Assembly (NCBI GenBank): GCA_050184225.1
Contig: JBFXAN010000025.1
Span: forward strand, 1 to 54,163
Reading direction: 5' to 3'
From: JBFXAN01 sp050184225
GTDB taxonomy: Bacteria; Chloroflexota; Dehalococcoidia; CAUJGQ01
Length of the DNA: 54,163 nucleotides
Below, piece by piece: positions 17,333-24,902 of the stretch. The notes below the pieces were generated by a model. It was not told the origin of the DNA. It saw only the letters and a list, made by a program, of their open reading frames with translations, and searched no databases. Made by a program: the position numbers and the translations under genes. Numbering within the stretch: position 1 is the stretch's first letter; each line of letters opens with the position of its first letter.

Positions 17333-17407
17333 GAGATATTTGCAAACGCTGGTCGAGTCAGGCTCCCCTCTCCCACCGGGGCGGGAGAGGGGCCGGGGGT
17401 GAGGGCC
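17333..17407 (+). repeat. Dispersed palindromic repeat, copy 2
   Basis: Stem CCCCTCTCCC (17365-17374) with GGGAGAGGGG (17383-17392), then CCGGGGGTGAGGGC. From GAGATA at 17333 the left flank lines up without gaps against copy 1. It lies after the membrane-protein gene and may also serve as its transcript end. Confidence 0.8.
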
Positions 17408-17832
17408 GCTGAGTGCCACCACTCCCTTGACCTCCAGAACATAAGCCCCATACCCTGCTCCACGCGCAAACCGCGGAGGTCGCCGCCATGCTCGTGCCGG
17501 TTCAGGACGATGCCCGCGCCGCCCTGCCTGCCATGAATGCGGCGCTCCTTGCGGAAACAACCCCGAGAACAACCATTTCCCACCTACCAATCCGAACCTG
17601 CCCACCCAAAACAACCAATCGATCCAGATTCACATCTGAATCCCAGCAAGAAAACAACATCAACCAAACGCCCGCGACGCTGCCCCCACCGCCACCGTCG
17701 TCGCTGCCCCGCTGAAATGACCGTTTCCTGACAGATCGCATCACGGAAGCACGACCCGGAATCGTGCTAGACTGAGACACCTCTTCTCCCGTCACAAGAG
17801 GTCGGGTGGCTGCATTCCACGGGGAGGCAACG
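17408..17832. other. Intergenic stretch, no gene seen
   Basis: About 425 bp before the diiron-protein gene. It contains an A/C-rich, lower-GC patch (about 17560-17680) with a short dyad, GATTC...GAATC. A 75-residue frame starting at 17488 is Thr/Pro-rich with no Shine-Dalgarno and is not believed. GGGGAGG before 17833 is the Shine-Dalgarno of the next gene. No convincing promoter pair was found. Confidence 0.4.
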
Positions 17833-18867
17833 ATGACCACAGAGGTGCGGCCGAGCGAAGCACAGGCAGAGGATTGGACCTATCCGTGCGGCGAATGGGA
17901 CATGCGCGCGACCCCCGGCCGCAAAGGGCTGACCCTCGCCGATGTCGACCGGGGCAGCTACGCCCCACTGACCGACCGCAGCACGACCGCGACGATGCGC
18001 CAGCGCGGCTCCGTCGAACGCCCGGAGGCGCCGCGTACCGGCCGCCGCTGGGACAAGAAGGCCGAAACCTGGTCCGCCTCGATCGCGATGCTCTACGAGG
18101 AAGCGCAGGCGCGGCAGTGGTCCTCCGCCACCGATATCCCCTGGGACACCCTGGAACCGCTGCCCGATGACCTCGAACTGGCGATGTGCCAGTTGTGCAC
18201 CTTCCTCACCCAGGTCGAGTTCATCGCCGCCGACCTGCCCGGCCGCTGGCTCCCCTACATCTCCCCCGATTACTACGAGGTGCAACTCTTCCTCGGTACC
18301 CAGATCATGGATGAGTCGCGCCACGAGGATGTCTTTCGCAAGCGCGCCCTCGCCAACGGCGGCGGCCTGATGCGTCCCGGTCTCGGCTCCTCCGCCCTGC
18401 TCAGCCTGCAGGACTTCACCGAGATGACCGCCCTCATCCACCTGGTCGGCGAAGGCTTCGTCCAGACGATGTTCCGCATGGGCGAGATGGTCGGCCAGAA
18501 CGAGGCCGAGAAGAAGATCTTCCGCCTCGCCGCCCAGGATGAGTCCCGCCACGTCGCCTTCGGTGTCACCCACCTCAAGTACCTGATCGAAACCGAACCC
18601 GACCGGCGCGAAGAGCTCCATAGCTACCTCGACCGCTTCGAACCCGCTATCGCCCTCAGTCAAGGCGGCCTCACCGTTGAGGGCGATGTCTCCGAAGCGC
18701 TCGCCGTCCTCCTCGGCGGCGGCCGCGCTCACTTCGACCTCGGCGTCCAGAAGCTGCTCGCCATCCGCAAGAAGCAGGTATCCGAATACATGCACCGCCT
18801 CGAAGTCCTCGGCATGCCCGAGCGCCGCGAGCGTATGCACCCGACGCTGCGGCAGTACCTGGTGTAG
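17833..18867 (+). CDS. Ferritin-like diiron-carboxylate protein
   Basis: 344 residues. All six ligands of a ribonucleotide-reductase-R2/ferritin-like diiron site are present with normal spacing: Glu129, Glu161-x-x-His164 (DESRHEDVF), Glu207 (GEGFVQTMF) and Glu237-x-x-His240 (DESRHVAFG). The length and the ALANGGGL segment fit R2-like ligand-binding oxidases and related monooxygenase-like proteins rather than true R2 (no tyrosyl-radical/RNR context). Substrate unknown; cytoplasmic. ATG 17833 follows GGGGAGGCAACG. A close paralogue lies immediately downstream in the same direction. Confidence 0.85.
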   Translation: MTTEVRPSEAQAEDWTYPCGEWDMRATPGRKGLTLADVDRGSYAPLTDRSTTATMRQRGSVERPEAPRTGRRWDKKAETWSASIAMLYEEAQARQWSSATDIPWDTLEPLPDDLELAMCQLCTFLTQVEFIAADLPGRWLPYISPDYYEVQLFLGTQIMDESRHEDVFRKRALANGGGLMRPGLGSSALLSLQDFTEMTALIHLVGEGFVQTMFRMGEMVGQNEAEKKIFRLAAQDESRHVAFGVTHLKYLIETEPDRREELHSYLDRFEPAIALSQGGLTVEGDVSEALAVLLGGGRAHFDLGVQKLLAIRKKQVSEYMHRLEVLGMPERRERMHPTLRQYLV

Positions 18868-18872
18868 GAGCC

Positions 18873-18930
18873 GGCCCTCACCCCCGGCCCCTCTCCCGTC
18901 GGGACGGGAGAGGGGCCGGGGGCGAGGGCC
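18873..18930 (+). repeat. Dispersed palindromic repeat, copy 3 (long hairpin)
   Basis: Arms of 28 bp (18873-18900 and 18903-18930) pair with one mismatch around a two-base loop. It is the most complete copy of the CCCTCTCCC/GGGAGAGGG family here. It sits exactly in the 80-bp gap between the two ferritin-like paralogues, where it could attenuate expression of the second or protect the upstream mRNA. Confidence 0.85.
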
Positions 18931-18947
18931 GTTCGGAGGAACCCGCG

Positions 18948-19970
18948 ATGACCGACCAGCCTCGCCAACCATCACTCAATTGGCTCGACGCCGATGTCGA
19001 ACGCGTCAAGGTGCTTCCCGGCCCCGACGGCCTGACGCTGGAGCGGATCATGGTCGGCCGCTACGGCGAGGTGCCGGAGCACTGGCCCCACTCCACCGAC
19101 TTCCCCCGCGGCGCCTCCTCCGGCGGCCCGACGATGTTCGCCGCCAGTTACTCTTTGAATGACAAGTCGGACGTCTGGGCGGACAACGCCGCCGCGCTCT
19201 ACGAGCAGGCGATCCGCGATCGCTGGGTCAGCGCCACCGCCGTACCCTGGGAAACGCTGATGCCACTGCCCGTCGAGGTCGAGGCGGCGGTCTGCCAACT
19301 GTGCACGATGCTCTCGGAGGACGCTTTCGCCGCGCAGCAGGTGATCGGCCGCTGGCTGGAGCGGATCGCCTACGGCTTCCTCGAGGTCAAGAGCTTTCTT
19401 GCCACCCAGGTCTTCGACGCCGGTCGCCACTGCGAGGCCTTTCGCAAGCGGGCGCTCGCCAACGGCGGCGGCCTCGGCCTCCAGTCGCCGGGCGTGATGC
19501 ACCGGGCGCTGACCGACTCCCTCAAATGGACCGAACTGGTCGCGGCGCTCGACCTGTTCCGTACGTCGGCGATGCTGGCGCTGTTCGAGACAGCGTCGTT
19601 GCCTCAGACCGAGGTGGAGGCGACGCTCTACCGGCTGGCGGCGCGTGACCTCGAACGCTGGCTCGCCTACGGGATCGCCCACACCCGCTACCACCTGGAG
19701 CATCGCCCCGACCGGCGCGAGCAACTCCTGATCAGCATGGTCCGCGCCGAGGGGGCCTTCGTTCAGGACACGTTCCGCGATGCGCCACTCCGTGACGCGC
19801 TCCTCATCCTGCTCGGCCGTGGCGACGGCGTCCAGGCCGCGCGGGAGCGGCTGGCGGAATTGCGCCAGCGCCAGATCGACCGCTACTGCGACGCGCTCGA
19901 CCGCGCCGATCTACCCGAACGCCGCGAGCGGGCGGCGACCGTGCTCAGGCCGATCACCGCCGTGGCGTGA
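18948..19970 (+). CDS. Ferritin-like paralogue that has lost its iron ligands
   Basis: 340 residues, clearly homologous to the preceding protein over its length (shared CQLCT...GRWL, AFRKRALANGGGL, PDRREQL, DLPERRERA). At the six iron-ligand positions it has Ala126, Ala158, His161, Thr206, Leu235 and Trp238. Five of six ligands are replaced and only one His is kept. It therefore cannot hold a normal diiron centre and is best read as a pseudoenzyme, perhaps a structural partner of the active paralogue. The reading frame is intact and codon use is normal, so it is not a decaying pseudogene. CGGAGGAACC precedes ATG 18948. Confidence 0.82.
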   Translation: MTDQPRQPSLNWLDADVERVKVLPGPDGLTLERIMVGRYGEVPEHWPHSTDFPRGASSGGPTMFAASYSLNDKSDVWADNAAALYEQAIRDRWVSATAVPWETLMPLPVEVEAAVCQLCTMLSEDAFAAQQVIGRWLERIAYGFLEVKSFLATQVFDAGRHCEAFRKRALANGGGLGLQSPGVMHRALTDSLKWTELVAALDLFRTSAMLALFETASLPQTEVEATLYRLAARDLERWLAYGIAHTRYHLEHRPDRREQLLISMVRAEGAFVQDTFRDAPLRDALLILLGRGDGVQAARERLAELRQRQIDRYCDALDRADLPERRERAATVLRPITAVA

Positions 19971-19999
19971 GCGAGCGCATACATTCGAGTTTCGACACC

Positions 20000-20084
20000 A
20001 GCATGTCATCCTGAGCGACAGCGAAGGATCTCGGACGAGAGTCAGACATCCGAGATCCTTCGCTGTCGCTCAGGATGACATGCT
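20000..20084. repeat. Perfect 36-bp inverted repeat (REP-like, bidirectional terminator)
   Basis: The left arm 20000-20035 and right arm 20049-20084 are exact reverse complements (36 bp), with a 13-base loop. The core GTCATCCTGAGCG...GCGAAGGATCT is a motif I know as a widespread intergenic repeat in several phyla. It lies between two genes that converge on it (ending 19970 and 20111), so it can end both transcripts. Confidence 0.85.
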
Positions 20085-20110
20085 GTAAAGCCGCAATCCT
20101 CAAGAATCGG

Positions 20111-21322
20111 CTACGGTTCGCGATGGAACTGCTTGCGGTGCCGTCGAAGCAGATCTTTACCGTAGTCGTTGCCGTTCGGCGTGCGGACTACCGTGTGGAC
20201 GTGCGTCCGCGTCGGCTCGGCGTTGTCAAAGGCGACACCGCTCTCGTGGTCGAACTCGATCAGCAGCACGGGGCTGTGGATCCGGTAATAGAAGACGCTG
20301 TCCTCGTCCGTGCCGCCCATCCAGGCGAGATGCGTCTCGCCGAGATGCCGTTTGACCTCGGCCAGTTTGACCTCAGCGTGGCCCGGCTGCATCCGGCCGG
20401 TGTAGGTTTCCACCAGGTCCAATAGAAGACTCTGCTGCGGGGGCGATAGCTCGTCGCAGTGCAGGCCCTCATACGCCACGCGCGCGTTGTCCTGGAACGC
20501 GCCGCCCTGGATCCGCCCGTCCGGCCCGCGAAAGCGCCCCTGCGGCAGGTCGGTGGAGATGACGCTCCGGAACAGGATCGCTTTATCTTGCTGTTGCGGC
20601 GTCAGCGCGCGGATCAGCTCCAACCCCAGCCGTTCCTCGTCCGCGAAGACCCTCGTGCCGGCATACTTCCCCGACGGCGCTTCGACCGGTTCAGAACCCA
20701 TGAACGTGGGCGTCATCACGATCTGCTCGCCGAGCACGAAGCAGTTGACGTTCAGGTGATGACCGTCGATCTGCCAGCCCCAGGGTTGATCGGCGGACGG
20801 CGTGCCGAAGACGCTCATCCAGTAGAGCCACTCCCCGTATTCCTCCCAGCTCTCCGTCATCTCACCGATCGTCTCGTTGAGGCGTATGACGTTGCGGGCC
20901 GTCTCGTAACCGGACGCGCTGAGCGTCGCCGCGAGGATGCCGAGCGCCGCCTCCCGCTGCGCCGTGTTCATTTCTTCGAGCACCGCACCGTGCCGCATCA
21001 CGAACGGGTGGACGTTGAACCACTGCATCCACGCCGGATCGTCGATGCCAAACATCGCACCGTCGCGCTGCTGGTCTGTCAACGACCGAAGAAATGCCTC
21101 GGCCGCGTCCGCGATCGGCGCCGTCGCGATGCCGGTGCGGTGAAGGGAGAACAGTCCGGGCTGGGGCGTCCCGTCCGTGGTGATGCCGGTAAACGGCGCG
21201 GCGCGGACCACCTCCGCCCGATTGGTGAAGGATTGGAACCGCTCGGCCGCGGCATCGGTCAGCGCGCGGCCCGACATCACCGGCCGCCGTCGGAGTTGGT
21301 ACAGGTCAATGCTCGTCGTCAT
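20111..21322 (-). CDS. DUF3500 family protein
   Basis: 403 residues. Typical DUF3500 features: FTGITTDGTPQPGLF near the start, FGTPSADQPWGWQIDGHHLNVN in the middle (Trp/His-rich core, given here as one known family block in shortened form), FMGSEPVE, and a C-terminal VFYYRIHSPVLLIEFDHE with THVHTVVRTPNGNDYG. Several conserved His/Asp/Glu suggest a metal site, but the function is unknown. There is no signal peptide in this copy. ATG 21322 is chosen because GAGGAGGT lies seven bases upstream. It stands alone and converges on the long inverted repeat. Confidence 0.85.
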   Translation of the reverse strand: MTTSIDLYQLRRRPVMSGRALTDAAAERFQSFTNRAEVVRAAPFTGITTDGTPQPGLFSLHRTGIATAPIADAAEAFLRSLTDQQRDGAMFGIDDPAWMQWFNVHPFVMRHGAVLEEMNTAQREAALGILAATLSASGYETARNVIRLNETIGEMTESWEEYGEWLYWMSVFGTPSADQPWGWQIDGHHLNVNCFVLGEQIVMTPTFMGSEPVEAPSGKYAGTRVFADEERLGLELIRALTPQQQDKAILFRSVISTDLPQGRFRGPDGRIQGGAFQDNARVAYEGLHCDELSPPQQSLLLDLVETYTGRMQPGHAEVKLAEVKRHLGETHLAWMGGTDEDSVFYYRIHSPVLLIEFDHESGVAFDNAEPTRTHVHTVVRTPNGNDYGKDLLRRHRKQFHREP

Positions 21323-21516
21323 CGGTATGACCTCCTCGCCTTCCGGACCGCCAGGCCGGCGCGACGATGATACCGGACGCGCGTTCGGTGTCAACCTGGT
21401 CCAGACTGAGAGACCGCCCGAAGCCGCCGGATCGTGTTCGCGATTCCCGCAACCGAATCCGACGGCGGTACGATGGTCGGCGGAATCACCTGCCCGGACA
21501 CCCGGAGGAACCCACC

Positions 21517-22053
21517 ATGCCCGACCTGCAGCAGAGCAGGGATCTCCTCGAGTTCCTTTACTACGTGGTCGTTCTGCTCGGTGTGCCCACGGGACTCTAC
21601 CAGTACTTCCGCGCTCAGCAGAAGGAACAGGCGGCGCGTGAGGAGCGAGTGTACGACGCGCTCCACGCGGAGTACCTGGAGTTCCAGAAGCTCTGCCTCC
21701 AGTACCCGTATCTCGACGTGTCCGACCAGCCGGACGCCGAGCCGGTCGCGCTCAACCCGCAGCAACGGAAGGAAGAGGGGATTCTCTTCTCAATCCTCTT
21801 CGGCATCTTCGAGCGCGCCTACATCCTCCATCTCGAAAGCCCTACCCGCGTGACGCGGGGTCAGTGGCGGGGATGGGAGACGTACATCCGCCAGTACTGC
21901 GGCCGCGACAACGTCCGCCGCGCCTGGACCATCGGTGAAGACACCTACGACCCGCGTTTCAACGCGTACATGAATGACTTGATCACCAAGCTGGCGGGCG
22001 CAGCGCCTCCGGCTTCGGCGCTGCCGATCGCTGAGACGAAGGCGCTGTCGTAG
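21517..22053 (+). CDS. Single-TM protein with a cytoplasmic helical domain, unknown
   Basis: 178 residues. One hydrophobic helix near the N-terminus (FLYYVVVLLGVPTGLYQYF, about 13-31) is followed by a charged helix (RAQQKEQAAREERVYDALHAE) and a soluble domain with Trp/Tyr-rich motifs (GQWRGWETYIRQYC). This resembles small membrane-anchored proteins of unknown role. ATG 21517 follows CGGAGGAACCC. A strong hairpin lies right after the stop. Confidence 0.7.
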   Translation: MPDLQQSRDLLEFLYYVVVLLGVPTGLYQYFRAQQKEQAAREERVYDALHAEYLEFQKLCLQYPYLDVSDQPDAEPVALNPQQRKEEGILFSILFGIFERAYILHLESPTRVTRGQWRGWETYIRQYCGRDNVRRAWTIGEDTYDPRFNAYMNDLITKLAGAAPPASALPIAETKALS

Positions 22054-22062
22054 CGAGAAAAT

Positions 22063-22105
22063 CCACCACGGCACCAAGACCTACATAGGCTTGGTGCCGT
22101 GGTGG
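22063..22105 (+). terminator. Strong hairpin between convergent genes
   Basis: Arms 22063-22078 and 22090-22105 are a perfect 16-bp inverted repeat, and the loop itself holds a CCTA/TAGG step. It lies between genes ending at 22053 (+) and 22119 (-), so it serves both. There is no T tract. Confidence 0.75.
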
Positions 22106-22118
22106 CGAATCCTCCGTC

Positions 22119-23267
22119 CTACGCCTGGTTAGTCATGATCACGGTACCGGATGCGGCGAAGAAGCCGGCCGGACCGTGGGCGATGCTCACCTTCACGTCG
22201 GGGAGCTGGGCCGCCGCCTCCCCGCGTAACTGCCGCACGCTCTCCTGCAGCGCGAACATGCCGTACATGCCGGTGTGCGTGTAGGAGAGTCCGCCGCCGT
22301 TCGTGTTGATCGGCAGGTCGCCGCCCGGCGCCGACCGCCCCTCGGCGAAGAATGGCCCGCTTTCCCCCGGCTTGACAAAGCCAAGCGCCTCCAGCCCGTA
22401 CATCGGTGTGTGGGCGAAGGCATCGTAGAGCATCAGGTGATCGACATCGCTCCGCTCGATCTGGGCGAAGCGGAAGGCGCGGTCCGCCGCCTTCTGGAAC
22501 GCGCGCGACTCGGTGAAGTCGTGCATCGTGCTGATCCCCAGGTTCTCGGCGCCCTCGCCCGTGCCGAGGATGTACACCGGCGGCTTGGCAAAGTCGCGGG
22601 CGCGGTCCGCCGTCGTCAGAATGAGCGCGCCGCCGCCGTCGGTCACCAGACAGCACTCAAGCAGGTGGATCGGCCAAGCGATCAGGCGGGAGTTGAGCAC
22701 ATCCTCGATCGTGATCGGGTCGCGCATCATCGCCCGGGGGTTCTTCGCCGCCCAGGCCCGCGTCGCCACCGCCACCGACGCGAGTTGCTCCTCGGTCGTG
22801 CCGTACTTCTTCATGTGCGCCACGATCGGCACCGTGAAGGTGTTCGGCGGACCCATCACGCCGTAGGGCGCCTCGAATTGGCCGAGCAGCGTCGCCGCCC
22901 CGCCGCCGAATCCGCCCCGGCCGACGCGCGAGCGGCCGCTCTCGCCGTGTGTGATCAGCACGTAGTTACAGTAGCCTGCCTCCAGCGCCGCCACCGCGTG
23001 AGCGACGTGGATCATGAAGGAGGAACCGCCGACGGAGGTGCCATCGACGTACTGCGGCTGGATGTCCAGGTAGTCGGCGACGGCCACGACCGACTCGCCG
23101 GCACAGGCGAGGCCGTCGATCTGGTTCTTGTCCAGACCGGCGTCGCGCAGAGCGTTGGCCGCCGCCTGGGCGTGCAGGCCGAGCTGGGTGATCTCCGGGA
23201 TGGCGCCGACGGTGTCCGTCTCCGCCGCGCCGATGATCGCGACCTTCTTGCGCAGATCCGTCGCCAT
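22119..23267 (-). CDS. SCP-x/Ltp2-like thiolase-family protein (pair 1)
   Basis: 382 residues, a thiolase-fold protein of the lipid-transfer (SCP-x/Ltp) branch. Landmarks are KVAIIGAAETD at the N-terminus, DGTSVGGSSFM where classic thiolases have the acyl-accepting Cys (absent here), NPRAMMRDPITIEDV, CCLVTDGGGALIL, LMLYDAFAHT, and NTNGGGLSYTHTGMYG (His motif). Loss of the Cys and pairing with a DUF35 protein fit Ltp2-type retro-aldolases or related CoA-thioester enzymes, active only as a complex with the DUF35 partner. The start overlaps the partner's stop by one base (TAATG). Confidence 0.85.
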   Translation of the reverse strand: MATDLRKKVAIIGAAETDTVGAIPEITQLGLHAQAAANALRDAGLDKNQIDGLACAGESVVAVADYLDIQPQYVDGTSVGGSSFMIHVAHAVAALEAGYCNYVLITHGESGRSRVGRGGFGGGAATLLGQFEAPYGVMGPPNTFTVPIVAHMKKYGTTEEQLASVAVATRAWAAKNPRAMMRDPITIEDVLNSRLIAWPIHLLECCLVTDGGGALILTTADRARDFAKPPVYILGTGEGAENLGISTMHDFTESRAFQKAADRAFRFAQIERSDVDHLMLYDAFAHTPMYGLEALGFVKPGESGPFFAEGRSAPGGDLPINTNGGGLSYTHTGMYGMFALQESVRQLRGEAAAQLPDVKVSIAHGPAGFFAASGTVIMTNQA

Positions 23268-23698
23268 TACGCACCCCTTTCCGCGCCGGCCGGCTGGAAC
23301 TTCGGCAGCGTGATCGTATCGGTGACGTCGTCAAACACGACCTCCACCGGCATCCCCGCCGGCAGGTTCTCCGGTTTCATCTCCGTACCGACGATGTTCG
23401 TCATCAGGTGCGGCCCTTCGTCGAGCTGCACGATCGCAATCGCATATGGCAGCTCCTCCTCGAACCCCGGCGCCGGTCGAGCACTGAGCACATACGTGAG
23501 CAGCGTGCCCTTGCCGGACACCGGCCGCCATTCGACCGCGTCGGACCAACAGGTCGGACAGAAGATGCGCGGATAAAAGAAAAACTTCTGGCAGTTGGTG
23601 CAGTACTGGAGACGGAGCTCGTGCTGCTTGCAGCCCTCCCAGTAGGGCGCCGTCTCCGGGGTCGGCTGCGGCAATGCTTTGCCTCGGGGCATGGTCAC
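23267..23698 (-). CDS. DUF35 OB-fold/zinc-ribbon protein (pair 1)
   Basis: 143 residues. A rubredoxin-like zinc ribbon (LQYCTNCQKFFFYPRIFCPT, Cys pairs CxxC...CxxC) is followed by an OB-fold that in relatives binds the CoA tail (GKGTLLTYVLS, ELPYAIAIVQLDEGP, VEVVFDD). DUF35 proteins are obligate partners of SCP-x-type thiolases. GTG 23698 is preferred over ATG 23692 because AAAGGAGT stands about ten bases before the GTG. It is the first gene of the two-gene operon with the thiolase. Confidence 0.88.
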   Translation of the reverse strand: MTMPRGKALPQPTPETAPYWEGCKQHELRLQYCTNCQKFFFYPRIFCPTCWSDAVEWRPVSGKGTLLTYVLSARPAPGFEEELPYAIAIVQLDEGPHLMTNIVGTEMKPENLPAGMPVEVVFDDVTDTITLPKFQPAGAERGA

Positions 23699-23789
23699 GG
23701 GATGCGGACTCCTTTCCTGGTCGCGCGTGCGTTGTACGATCGCAACGGCACTCGGACGACCTCATCTCGCAGCGTTGGAAGGTCGCGAC

Positions 23790-24302
23790 ATGGAGACCAG
23801 TCGCGGCGACCTGATGCAGTGTAACGTGTTTCTACAGAACGCCAACCGATCGAGGTCCGAGCGCTCCGTGAATATCTTCTTCGATGTCGACGACACGCTG
23901 GTCACCTGGGACTTCCGCCTGCGGCCGCAGGTCCGTGAGGTGTTCGAACGGCTCCGTGACGATGGCCATCACCTCTATCTCTGGTCCGGACGAGGCAAGC
24001 GCTGGGAGGTGGTGCATCGGTACGAACTGCACGACTTGATCGTGACCTGTCACGAGAAGCCACTCGAAGACCACCACGCGAAACTGGCGGAATTGGGCGT
24101 CAATGTCGTTCCGGAGTTTGTGATTGACGATCACTACGCCGTCGTCCACGCCTTTGGCGGTTACTGGATCTGCCCGCCCCGGCGACCGCTGGAGCAGGAC
24201 CGGGAGCTGTGGAAGGTGTACGACGCCGTGAACCGCTTTCTCGCCGATCGCGGAGCCGGCGTCATCCACGAGCGGTTCATCGCCCGCTGGGACCAACGCT
24301 GA
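23790..24302 (+). CDS. HAD-superfamily phosphatase-like protein
   Basis: 170 residues. HAD motif I is FFDVDDTLVTW (nucleophile Asp and acid Asp), motif II is LYLWSGRG (Ser), and the Lys region and motif IV are FVIDDHY. There is a small or absent cap, as in C0-type HAD phosphatases. The substrate is unknown. The start is uncertain: ATG 23790 has GGAAGG six bases before it, whereas a GTG at 23868 would begin right at the first strand. It is divergent from the DUF35/thiolase operon. Confidence 0.8.
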   Translation: METSRGDLMQCNVFLQNANRSRSERSVNIFFDVDDTLVTWDFRLRPQVREVFERLRDDGHHLYLWSGRGKRWEVVHRYELHDLIVTCHEKPLEDHHAKLAELGVNVVPEFVIDDHYAVVHAFGGYWICPPRRPLEQDRELWKVYDAVNRFLADRGAGVIHERFIARWDQR

Positions 24303-24530
24303 CGCTCCGAAACGACGAAGGAGGCGACGACGATCGTTTGCACGTCCCATCCCAGCCGTGTCGTCGTATGGGTGCTCTCCATCACCGCCGGGATGCTCGG
24401 TTCCCAGATTTCGCCGAGATGACGAGAAGCCATAGGGACGCCGATCGCTTCCATCTATCCTTCGTCTCGAAGGATGCTGCCGTCGCGCACGCCAACGGTG
24501 TGATGGACAGTGGAGCAGGAGGAACCACGA

Positions 24531-24786
24531 ATGACGACCGCGGAAAAACGAACCGAGGAGCGAATCGTCGTGCGGCAGGTGACTCACGTCCAGGCCAGCT
24601 GGACCGAGCGCGAGCGTGGTGATGAGGGCGACTTCACGCTCCAGTTGATCCTCGATCAGGGAGTATGTCCTTCGTCCGGACGCCGATGATCTGGTGATCA
24701 TCCTGCAGCTGCTTCAGATGAGCGACGGCGCCTCCTTTGACACATCGCGCAAGGTCTTGATGTTCCGCAATCTTGCCCTGACGTGA
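24531..24786 (+). pseudogene. Small gene broken by a one-base frameshift
   Basis: A strong Shine-Dalgarno (GGAGGAACC) precedes ATG 24531. The frame codes MTTAEKRTEERIVV ... DFTLQLILDQG and then meets an early stop (24687-24689). Shifting by one base in the GGG run at about 24659-24661 restores a coding-like continuation, EYVLRPDADDLVIILQLLQM, to a stop at 24784-24786, giving a protein of about 84 residues. Amphipathic helices and coding-like composition on both sides suggest a single small gene with a one-base insertion (true decay or a sequencing error). The family is not recognised. Confidence 0.55.
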
Positions 24787-24902
24787 AACTGGTCGCTGCC
24801 GGACAAAGCATCGGCCCCTGCCGTGCCGCCATCAGATGGTCCAACCGAGTACACTGACACGGTCCGGTGGCAGTATCCGACGATGATGGCGGGGGCGACA
24901 CC

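Noticed and set aside
17488..17715. 75-residue plus-strand ORF in the gap before the diiron gene
   Set aside because: Thr/Pro/Asn low complexity, no Shine-Dalgarno, no recognisable feature.
18677..19162. 161-residue ORF bridging the two ferritin-like genes
   Set aside because: Reads in another frame through both genes and the hairpin; chance opening.
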